The notes under the pieces were generated by a model. It was not told the origin of the DNA, ran no database searches, and was given only the letters and a program-made list of their open reading frames with translations. A DNA stretch of 64,000 nt from Prevotellaceae bacterium UBA4361 (GTDB lineage: Bacteria; Bacteroidota; Bacteroidia; Bacteroidales; Bacteroidaceae), in assembly GCA_002393575.1 (NCBI GenBank), contig DGSN01000037.1:1-64000 (forward strand), read 5' to 3'. Shown here piece by piece: positions 52,647-60,141 of this stretch (positions are counted from its first letter, which is position 1; each line of letters begins with the position of its first letter). The translations under genes were made by a program, and so were the position numbers.

Positions 52647-53340
52647 CGGAGTCTATAGTTGAGTTTTTTATTAAGTTTTTAAGTTTTTGAGTTTTTATCA
52701 GGGATTTAAAGGATTTTTTAGGATTTTCGTTTGCCACGTTGTTCCTTGTACTTTGTCCTTAATTTAATGTCCCACGGAAAGAACGGAAAGAACGGAAATT
52801 TTTGCTCGGCGCAAATCTTTGGTCAGCACCATGCGGAGCCTTTCTGTTGTTTCTGTCATTTCTGTGGGACTATGATATACGCTTGCAGCATCTTTTAATG
52901 TCCCACGGAAAGAACGGAAAGAACGGAAATTTTTGCTCGGCGAAGCCTAATTGTTTTTATATGAAATCATCGGATGAAACAAATAATAACAAATTTTCTG
53001 TTTACCCGTTTTTTCCGTTGTTCTTAATATTTCACTTTTATCTCTTCACTCTACTCCCCTCGCCCTTTGGAGAGGGGCTGGGGGTGAGGCTTCTTTTTGC
53101 TTATAGCCATTTGTTTATTGGATTCAACTATACGTGCGAGGGCTCGGTGAAACTCAAACGAGCCCTCGGTGAAGCGCAAACGAGCCCTCGGTGAAATGCA
53201 AACGAGCCCTCGCCGTTTCAGTAAATCCTAAAGATGGGCGCACGGGAAGCAAAACTGCGTGTGTCAATATCCTCAGAAAAACTTTTGCCAATCTGCACAT
53301 TTGGGTTTTATCCTCAAAAATAATCTTAAAAACAGAGTGG
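52647..53340. repeat. Intergenic repeat mosaic (no gene)
   Basis: In order: AAGTTTTTGAGTTTTT words (52660-52696); GGGATTTAAAGGATTTTTTAGG (52700-52727); CTTTGTCCTTAATTTA (52750-52766); GTCCCACGGAAAGAACGGAAAG at 52769 and again at 52900, the first forming an inverted pair with CTTTCTGTTGTTTCTGTCA...GGGAC near 52840-52870; CCCCTCGCCCTTTGGAGAGGGG (53055-53080); and four tandem CGAGCCCTCGGTGAAA(C/G)(C/T)(G)CAAA words (53138-53220), copy 3 of the GAGCCCTCG family, ending TTTCAGTAAA. Confidence 0.75.
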
Positions 53341-53344
53341 AAAA

Positions 53345-53377
53345 TTTGTCCAATACGTGATTTTATTCTTATCTTTG
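53345..53377 (+). promoter_or_regulatory. Promoter of the flavoprotein fusion gene
   Basis: TTTG 53345-53348, 21 bp, TATCTTTG 53370-53377; consensus match. The start codon is 141 bp further on, leaving a long leader. Confidence 0.75.
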
Positions 53378-53517
53378 CGATGTACAAATCTTTTTACCAT
53401 GCTATTTGATGCATTCCGTTCTTTCGTGACGAACTCGATGAATAAACTGCATTGTTGAAGCGTTGGGCTTGCGAAAACGTGTGCAAAGATAGTGAATTAT
53501 TTAATAATCTAAACAAA

Positions 53518-54705
53518 ATGAAAATCAAAAACTTAATCAGGGTTCTTCCTTTGATGGTGTTGGCAGTGGGAATGCTGTCGTTCATGCCTGGAGACAAAAC
53601 CAAGAAAAAGAATATGAAACAAGTGAATGTTTCGGATTCCATCATCCACATTATCATGACGCGCACATCGGTTCGCACGTATCAGCAACGGGCTGTGGAA
53701 CCCGAGAAGATTGAGACTCTGCTTCGCGCTGGCATGGCTGCACCTTCGGCTGTGAATCGCCAGCCGTGGCACCTCGTGGTCGTGACCGACAAAGCCCAGC
53801 TCAAGGCATTGGGCGGCAATGGTGGACCATCGCGTCCTGTGGCTGACGCTCCGCTGGGCATTGTGGTGTGTGGCGATATGAACAAGGCAATGGAAGGTGC
53901 TGGACGCGAGTATTGGGTGCAGGATGCGTCGGCTGTGACGGAGAACATCCTCCTTGCAGCCAACGGGCTCGACCTTGGAGCGGTTTGGCTCGGTGTGTAT
54001 CCCATGAAGGAGCGTTGCAAGACGGTGGCAAACATTCTGCATCTGCCTAAGCACCTCGTGCCGCTGAACATCATTTCTATCGGTTATCCCAAGGACATGC
54101 CTGCACCGAAGGACAAGTTCAAGAGGGAGAATATCAGCTACAATTTCTTTGGTGGCAAACAGGGCGATGCCGTGCCTGCACCCGTGGCTGAGGACGATGA
54201 CTTCCATGAATTCAATGTGCGCGAGGACTTCAGCGTGAATCCTTTCACCGTGTTCCGCGGTCCAGGCTGGTTGCTTTGTGCTGGCGACAAGGAGAAGAGC
54301 AATGCCATGACTATCGGTTGGGGCGGACTGGGTACGTTGTGGGGACAGGACCTCGTGAGCGTGTATGTGGCTCAGGCTCGCTACACGAAGCAGTTCTTGG
54401 ACAAGGCGAAGTATTTCACCATCATGCAGTTCGACCGTGAGGACAACGACATCCTGGAATTCATGGGCAGCAATTCGGGACGCGACAAGGACAAGGCGAA
54501 GGAGCTCGACTTGCATCTTTCCTATACGGAGCATGGCACACCTTATTATAATGAGGCGCGCGTGGTGATTGAGTGCGAAATCCTTTACGAAGAGGATTTC
54601 CAGAAGGCTAACATGAAGGAATTCCCTGCCCAGTTCTATTCGCGCTTCCCTGCTGGCGTTCATGCGCAATACATTGGCAGAGTGGTGAAGGCGATGAAGA
54701 GATAG
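53518..54705 (+). CDS. Nitroreductase - flavin reductase fusion with N-terminal signal
   Basis: 395 residues from ATG 53518 (MKIKNLIRVLPLMVLAVGML). N-terminal hydrophobic segment of signal-peptide type (residues 7-24). Nitroreductase domain about 45-215: TRTSVRTYQQRAVEP, AAPSAVNRQPWHLVVV, NGLDLGAVWLGVYP, IGYPKDMP. Then a flavin-reductase (FMN-binding split barrel) domain about 240-395 with VNPFTVFRGPGWLLCAGDKEKSNAMTIGWGGLG. Two flavin domains in one chain, apparently exported. Acceptor unknown. Monocistronic by promoter and spacing. Confidence 0.85.
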   Translation: MKIKNLIRVLPLMVLAVGMLSFMPGDKTKKKNMKQVNVSDSIIHIIMTRTSVRTYQQRAVEPEKIETLLRAGMAAPSAVNRQPWHLVVVTDKAQLKALGGNGGPSRPVADAPLGIVVCGDMNKAMEGAGREYWVQDASAVTENILLAANGLDLGAVWLGVYPMKERCKTVANILHLPKHLVPLNIISIGYPKDMPAPKDKFKRENISYNFFGGKQGDAVPAPVAEDDDFHEFNVREDFSVNPFTVFRGPGWLLCAGDKEKSNAMTIGWGGLGTLWGQDLVSVYVAQARYTKQFLDKAKYFTIMQFDREDNDILEFMGSNSGRDKDKAKELDLHLSYTEHGTPYYNEARVVIECEILYEEDFQKANMKEFPAQFYSRFPAGVHAQYIGRVVKAMKR

Positions 54706-54758
54706 TGGGCAAAAACGAGCCCACAACGGTGGTTTTTGATGGTAAAATGTCGTTTTTC

Positions 54759-54789
54759 TTGTCTAATTAAAATTAAAAGCGTAATTTTG
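54759..54789 (+). promoter_or_regulatory. Promoter of paaK
   Basis: TTG 54759-54761, 20 bp, TAATTTTG 54782-54789; 90 bp before the start codon. Confidence 0.7.
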
Positions 54790-54878
54790 CCGTCAATACG
54801 AAATGAATTCAACAGAAAAAGTGTTAGTTTGTTCGTAATGCAGTTTATTATCAAAAAATACTTTTTAAGAGCTAAAAA

Positions 54879-56189
54879 ATGATTTGGAACCGTAACAAGG
54901 AATGCATGAGCCGCGACGAGATGAGTGCTCTGCAAGGGAAAAGACTCCACAAGGTGGTGGAGTATGTGTATCACAACGTGCCCTTCTATCGCGACAAGAT
55001 GCAGCAGTTGGGTCTGATACCTGATGACATTCAGACCATCGAAGACATCACCAAACTACCTTTCACGACAAAGAAAGACTTGAGAGACAACTATCCTTTT
55101 GGACTTCAGGCTGCTCCGCAGAGCGAAATTGTGCGCATCCATGCATCTTCGGGTACGACGGGAAACGCCACCATCGTTGGTTATACGCGTAAGGACATCG
55201 CCATCTGGAGCGAATGTATGAGCCGATGCCTCACGGCTTACGGTGTGACGCGCGATGACATTTTCTCTGTGTCCTATGGCTATGGCTTGTTCACGGGTGG
55301 ACTGGGCGCACACTATGGTGTGGAGAACATGGGTGCCACCGTTGTTCCTGCATCTACGGGCAACACGGAGAAACATGCCAAGCTGATTCGCGACCTGGGC
55401 ATCACGGGCATTGCCTGCACGCCTTCCTATGCGCTCTATCTGGCTGAAACTATCGACCGCATGGGCATCAAGAAGGAGGACTTGAAGCTGAAAGTGGGTG
55501 CTTTCGGTGCTGAACCTTGGACGGAGAACATGCGCAAGGAGATTCAGGAACGCCTCGGACTGAAGGGCTACAACCTCTATGGACTCTCGGAGGTGATGGG
55601 ACCATGCGTCAGCTATGAGTGCAAGTGTCAGCACGGCTCGCACATCTGCGAAGACCATTTCTATCCCGAAATCATCAATCCTGTCACGCTCGAACCGCTG
55701 CCAAAGGGACAGACGGGCGAACTGGTCTTCACCACGCTCACGAAGGAGGGTATGCCAGTGCTGCGCTACCGCACACGCGACCTCTGTGCGCTGATGGAAG
55801 GCGAATGTGAATGTGGACGCACGGCTGTGCGCATGACCAGCATCAAGGGACGCTCCGACGATATGCTCATCATCCGTGGTATCAACGTGTTCCCATCGCA
55901 GGTGGAGAGCGTGGTGCTCAGCATGGAGGAATTTGCTCCTCGCTATATGCTCATCGTGGACCGCGTGAACAACCTCGACACACTCACCGTTCAGGTGGAA
56001 ATTCGCCAAGAATACTTCGAGAAGGCGCTCGACACCATCGGCGAAATCGATGCTCTCGAAAAGAAATTGGCTCGCAAGCTGCAGAACGTGCTCAGCATCA
56101 GTGCGAAGGTGCAGCTGAAAGAGCCTAACACCATTGAGCGCAGCCAAGGAAAGAGTGCCCGCGTCATCGACAAGCGTGTGCTGAAGTAA
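54879..56189 (+). CDS. paaK: Phenylacetate-CoA ligase family enzyme
   Basis: 436 residues. Adenylate-forming enzyme that activates aryl acids with ATP and CoA. Motifs: HASSGTTGNATIVGYT (phosphate loop), GAFGAEPWTE, YGLSEVMGP and RSDDMLIIRGINVFPSQVE (C-terminal hinge). Includes a short Cys cluster CKCQHGSHIC. In anaerobes this enzyme works with indolepyruvate oxidoreductases in aromatic amino-acid turnover; no such oxidoreductase is in the window. The ACT-domain gene 325 bp downstream is its usual partner. Confidence 0.92.
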   Translation: MIWNRNKECMSRDEMSALQGKRLHKVVEYVYHNVPFYRDKMQQLGLIPDDIQTIEDITKLPFTTKKDLRDNYPFGLQAAPQSEIVRIHASSGTTGNATIVGYTRKDIAIWSECMSRCLTAYGVTRDDIFSVSYGYGLFTGGLGAHYGVENMGATVVPASTGNTEKHAKLIRDLGITGIACTPSYALYLAETIDRMGIKKEDLKLKVGAFGAEPWTENMRKEIQERLGLKGYNLYGLSEVMGPCVSYECKCQHGSHICEDHFYPEIINPVTLEPLPKGQTGELVFTTLTKEGMPVLRYRTRDLCALMEGECECGRTAVRMTSIKGRSDDMLIIRGINVFPSQVESVVLSMEEFAPRYMLIVDRVNNLDTLTVQVEIRQEYFEKALDTIGEIDALEKKLARKLQNVLSISAKVQLKEPNTIERSQGKSARVIDKRVLK

Positions 56190-56514
56190 GTTGATAAGTT
56201 TTTGAGTTTGTAAGTTTTTGAGTTCTCATGCAATGAATTTGATTTGAAAGCTTGCAAAAACTCAAAAACTCAGCTCAAAGTGAAAAGTGAAAAGAGAAAA
56301 GCCTAAATTAAGGACAAAGGACAAGGAACAACGTAGTAATCAAAAATCCTTTAAATCCTTTAAATCCTTGATTAAAAACTTACGTAAAAAGTGAATCTTT
56401 AGCTCGGCGTAGCCAAAAATGCCATCCGGCTCAATCGCTTCACGCTTCACACTTCACGCTTCACGGTAGAACTCAAAAACTAAAAAACTCAAAAACTTAA
56501 AAACTAAAGATATC
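56190..56514. repeat. Intergenic repeat mosaic ending in a B/D leader cassette (copy B5)
   Basis: In order: AAGTTTTTGAGTTTGTAAG and its inverse CAAAAACTCAAAAACTCAG (56195-56275, a palindrome); AAGTGAAAAG; CCTAAATTAAGGACAAAGGACAA (56301-56325); AATCCTTTAAATCCTTTAAATCC (56345-56370); core GCCATCCGGCTCAATCGC (56420-56437) with TTCACGC words; then ACTCAAAAACT words up to the ATG. No gene. Confidence 0.8.
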
Positions 56515-56862
56515 ATGAAACAATTATCTATTTTCCTCGAAAACAAGCAAGGTGCGCTGGTGGATGTGCTCCGCTATCTGAAAGAAGCAAACATTCAAAT
56601 CGTTGCTTCCACCATTGCCGAAACAGAGCAATATGGCATCTATCGTGTGATTTGTGATAATCCAGAGCAGGCATACATCGTGCTCAAGGAGCAGGGTGTG
56701 GCTGTGAACCTCACTGAGATGAAGTGCGTGGAACTGGCTGACAAGCCAGGCGGTGCTGCCGAGGCCATCGAGAAGATTGTTGCCGAAGGAGTGAACATCA
56801 GCTACTTCTACACGTTCCTTATCAATGGCAAGGGTCTGCTGCTTTACCGCGAGAAGAAATGA
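56515..56862 (+). CDS. Tandem ACT-domain protein
   Basis: 115 residues, two ACT modules: MKQLSIFLENKQGALVDVLRYL (about 1-65) and KCVELADKPGGAAEAIEKIV (about 68-113). ACT domains bind amino acids; small two-ACT proteins of this type are commonly next to paaK and are thought to sense an aromatic or branched amino acid. No DNA-binding or enzyme domain. The leader is the B5 cassette. Confidence 0.88.
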   Translation: MKQLSIFLENKQGALVDVLRYLKEANIQIVASTIAETEQYGIYRVICDNPEQAYIVLKEQGVAVNLTEMKCVELADKPGGAAEAIEKIVAEGVNISYFYTFLINGKGLLLYREKK

Positions 56863-56904
56863 TGCTCATGCATGTGTTTTGACATGAACCTGAATAACTA
56901 ACGA

Positions 56905-58320
56905 ATGATGAAATATAAAGCAATTTTGACGGTGTGCCTGTTGTGGGTGGTTTCCACTCTGCAGGCGCAAGATTATTCTGCCTATTATCAGAATCTCCCT
57001 ACGAAGGTGGCACAAGCAACGGTGCCTACCTTTCCTGCCAACGAAGTGACAATCACCGATTTCGGTGCTGTGGGCGACGGACAGACGCTTTGCACGGAAG
57101 CATTCCGCAAGGCTATCAGTCGGCTCACGAAGCAAGGGGGTGGAACCGTGCAAGTGCCTGCTGGCGTTTGGCTCACGGGTCCCATTGCGCTGAAGAGCAA
57201 CATTCGCCTCAACTTGGCACATGGTGCTATCATTTATTTCTCAGCCGACAAGCGGCTCTACATTGACCAAGATGGCAAATCGAGTCGCGTGGACCCATGC
57301 ATTCGCGCATCGAAGTGCAAGAACATTGCCATCACGGGACATGGCATCATCGACGGCAATGGTGCGGAGTGGAGACCTGTGAAGCGGTCGAAGGTGAGCG
57401 ACGTGGAATGGAAGGGCTTCATCGAACGGCTCGGAGGCGTGGAGCAGACAGAAAAGGGTTTGTGGTATCCGTGGAACCACAAGGCTGGATATGCCAACAT
57501 TGCCGACACGCCTGAGAAGCAGGAGGGTATGCGCAACGACCTCTTCCGCCCAACCGACTGCGAGAACATCTTCCTGCAAGGTGTCACCTTCCAGAACGCA
57601 CCTCGCTTCCATGTGCATCCTTGCTACAGCAGCAACATTATCATCGACGGCATCACTGTGCGCTGCCCTTGGAATGCGCAGAATGGCGACGGCATCGACC
57701 TCTCTGATTGCCACCGCGCACTCATCGTGAATTCCACGGTGGATGTGGGCGACGACGGCATCTGCATGAAGAGCGGTGGAGAGAAGAAGGGATTGCCTTG
57801 GGGGTGCGAGGACATCCTCATCACCAACAACACGGTGTTCCATGCTCATGGTGGATTCGTGATTGGTAGCGAGGACATCGGAGGTATGCACCGCTTGGTG
57901 GTTCGCAACAACCAGTTCAGTGGCACCGACACGGGCTTACGCTTCAAGAGTGCCATTGGCCGTGGTGGTGTGACGGGCGACGTGTTCATCAGCGATATTT
58001 TCATGTCGGACATCACGAACGAATCCATCATCTTCGAATGCGACTACGCCAACCGTCCTGCTGGTGGAGCAGCACAGGGACCGCAGAAGGACAGTCCGCT
58101 GGTTCCTCATTTCCAAGACATTCACATCGACCGCGTGGTTTGTCATGGTGCTAAGGTGGGCATCAAGGCATCAGGTGTGGAAGGCATGGACTGCGTGAAG
58201 GACATCTACATCTCGAACTCATCCATCACTTATTGGAAAACGGCTCAGGACATTAACACAGCCACAGCCAAGCTCACGCTACAGAACGTGAAGCTCCAGA
58301 AAGAAGGCGAACAGAAATAA
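56905..58320 (+). CDS. GH28 family glycoside hydrolase (polygalacturonase-like)
   Basis: 471 residues. Signal peptide MMKYKAILTVCLLWVVSTLQAQ, then the pectate-lyase-type beta helix beginning ITDFGAVGDGQTLCTEAFRKAI. Catalytic cluster NGDGIDL (about 259-265), VGDDGICMKSG (about 282-292) and HGGFVIGSE (about 314), giving the three Asp and one His of GH28. Acts in the periplasm or outside on galacturonan-type chains. It overlaps the next ABC gene by one base (TAATG), so these genes are transcribed together although their link is not obvious. Confidence 0.9.
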   Translation: MMKYKAILTVCLLWVVSTLQAQDYSAYYQNLPTKVAQATVPTFPANEVTITDFGAVGDGQTLCTEAFRKAISRLTKQGGGTVQVPAGVWLTGPIALKSNIRLNLAHGAIIYFSADKRLYIDQDGKSSRVDPCIRASKCKNIAITGHGIIDGNGAEWRPVKRSKVSDVEWKGFIERLGGVEQTEKGLWYPWNHKAGYANIADTPEKQEGMRNDLFRPTDCENIFLQGVTFQNAPRFHVHPCYSSNIIIDGITVRCPWNAQNGDGIDLSDCHRALIVNSTVDVGDDGICMKSGGEKKGLPWGCEDILITNNTVFHAHGGFVIGSEDIGGMHRLVVRNNQFSGTDTGLRFKSAIGRGGVTGDVFISDIFMSDITNESIIFECDYANRPAGGAAQGPQKDSPLVPHFQDIHIDRVVCHGAKVGIKASGVEGMDCVKDIYISNSSITYWKTAQDINTATAKLTLQNVKLQKEGEQK

Positions 58321-60056
58321 TGCTGAAAACTCTCTTGAAACAAGTGAAGCAGTTCAAGACTGCTTCCATCCTCACACCCATCTTTACTTCTTTGGAAGTG
58401 GTGATGGGTGTGCTCATTCCATACGTCACGTCGTGGATTATCGACCGTGGCATCATGGCGGGCGACATGAGCAAAGTGGTACTCTACGGAAGCATCATGC
58501 TCGTCATGGCATTCATCTCGCTGATGTTTGGCATTTTGTCGGGACGCTTCTCGGCATACGCCTCTACGGGTTTTGCCTACAACCTGCGCAATGCCATGTT
58601 TCGCAATATCCAGACTTTTTCCTTCTCCAACATCGACAAGTTTTCGTCGGCAGGATTGGTGACTCGCATGACGACCGATGTGTCGAATTTGCAGAGCGCT
58701 TTCCAGCAGATTCTTCGCATCTCGGTGCGTGCTCCGCTCAACTTGATTTTCAGTGTCTTCATGTGCATCTTTATCAACATGAAGATGAGTCTCATTTTCG
58801 TGGTTGCACTCGTCATCCTTGGCACTGCCCTCTATCTCATCATCAGCCGAACGGTGAAACTCTTTGCGCAAGTGTTTGAGAAGTACGACGACCTTAACAA
58901 CTCGGTGCAAGAGAATGTGCAGGCCATCCGTGTGGTAAAAGCCTTTGTGCGTGAAGACTTTGAAAATTCAAAATTCAGGAAAGCCGCGGAGAATCTCTAC
59001 AAGCTCTTCGTCCGCACGGAGAGTTTGCAAGCCATTAACAATCCCGTCATGACCAGCGTCATCTATGGTTGCATCATCGCGCTCTCATGGTTCGGCGCAC
59101 ACTTCATCGTGGCTGGTGAACTCACCACGGGTCAGCTCACTTCGCTCTTCACTTACGTCATGACAATCATGAACTCGCTGATGATGCTTTCGATGATTTT
59201 CGTGATGCTTACCATGAGCGCTGCCAGCGGACGACGAGTGGCTGAAGTCATCGACGAGAAGGCTACAATCTTCACTCCTGAGAATCCCGTCATGGAGGTG
59301 CAGGACGGAAGTATCGACTTCAAGGCTTGTTGCTTCTCTTACGGCAACGGAGAGTATGCCATCAAGAACATCACCCTCCACATCAATGCGGGCGAAACCA
59401 TCGGAGTGATTGGAGGAACAGGTTGTGGTAAGAGTACATTGGCGATGTTGGTCAGTCGTCTTTATGATGCTTCGAAGGGTTCCGTCCTGGTGGGAGGAGT
59501 CGATGTGAAGTGCTACGACATGGATGTGCTTCGCAACGAAGTGGCAATGGTGCTTCAGAAGAATGTGCTTTTCTCTGGCACGATTCTCGACAACCTGCGC
59601 TGGGGAAAGACCGATGCCACATTGGAGGAATGTGTGCGTGCCTGCCAGTTGGCACAAGCTGACGAATTCATCGAGCAGATGCCGCAGAAGTACGAAACGA
59701 TGATTGAACAGAACGGAAACAATGTGTCGGGCGGTCAGAAGCAACGTCTTTGTATTGCTCGTGCCCTTCTGAAGAAACCGAAGATTCTGGTACTCGACGA
59801 CTCAACGAGTGCTTGCGATACCGCCACCGATGCAAAGATTCGCCGTGCCTTCCGTGAGGAAATTCCAAACACCACGAAACTCATCATCGCCCAGCGCATT
59901 CAGAGTGTGCAGGATGCCGACCGCATCATTGTGATGGAGAGCGGACAAGTGAGTGGATTCGACACGCACGAGAATCTTCTCAAGACCAACAGACTCTATC
60001 AGGAAATCTATCACATTCAGATGGAAGGTGAAGCCGACTTTGATTCACCAGAATAA
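58320..60056 (+). CDS. Heterodimeric ABC exporter, subunit with degenerate ATP site
   Basis: 578 residues. Six helices (about 15-310), then the ATPase: Walker A GGTGCGKST, signature NVSGGQKQR, Walker B ILVLDDSTSACD with Asp in place of the catalytic Glu, and LIIAQRIQSV with Gln in place of the switch His. This double change is known from heterodimeric exporters such as TM287/288, where one site binds but does not hydrolyse ATP. Its partner is the next gene. The ATG shares a base with the GH28 stop. Substrate unknown. Confidence 0.92.
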   Translation: MLKTLLKQVKQFKTASILTPIFTSLEVVMGVLIPYVTSWIIDRGIMAGDMSKVVLYGSIMLVMAFISLMFGILSGRFSAYASTGFAYNLRNAMFRNIQTFSFSNIDKFSSAGLVTRMTTDVSNLQSAFQQILRISVRAPLNLIFSVFMCIFINMKMSLIFVVALVILGTALYLIISRTVKLFAQVFEKYDDLNNSVQENVQAIRVVKAFVREDFENSKFRKAAENLYKLFVRTESLQAINNPVMTSVIYGCIIALSWFGAHFIVAGELTTGQLTSLFTYVMTIMNSLMMLSMIFVMLTMSAASGRRVAEVIDEKATIFTPENPVMEVQDGSIDFKACCFSYGNGEYAIKNITLHINAGETIGVIGGTGCGKSTLAMLVSRLYDASKGSVLVGGVDVKCYDMDVLRNEVAMVLQKNVLFSGTILDNLRWGKTDATLEECVRACQLAQADEFIEQMPQKYETMIEQNGNNVSGGQKQRLCIARALLKKPKILVLDDSTSACDTATDAKIRRAFREEIPNTTKLIIAQRIQSVQDADRIIVMESGQVSGFDTHENLLKTNRLYQEIYHIQMEGEADFDSPE

Positions 60057-60065
60057 TTCTTCAAC

Positions 60066-60135
60066 CACAAATTAGAAGGATTTTTTAGGATTTAATATCC
60101 TTCATTCTTCATTTTTCATTCTTCATTCTTAATTG
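60066..60135. repeat. AAGGATTT and CATTCTTC repeat words before ABC subunit 2
   Basis: AGAAGGATTTTTTAGGATTTAAT (60073-60095) followed by CATTCTTCATTTTTCATTCTTC words ending 6 bp before the ATG. A one-armed GAAGAATG-family copy in a leader position. Confidence 0.7.
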
Positions 60136-60141
60136 TAAGCA

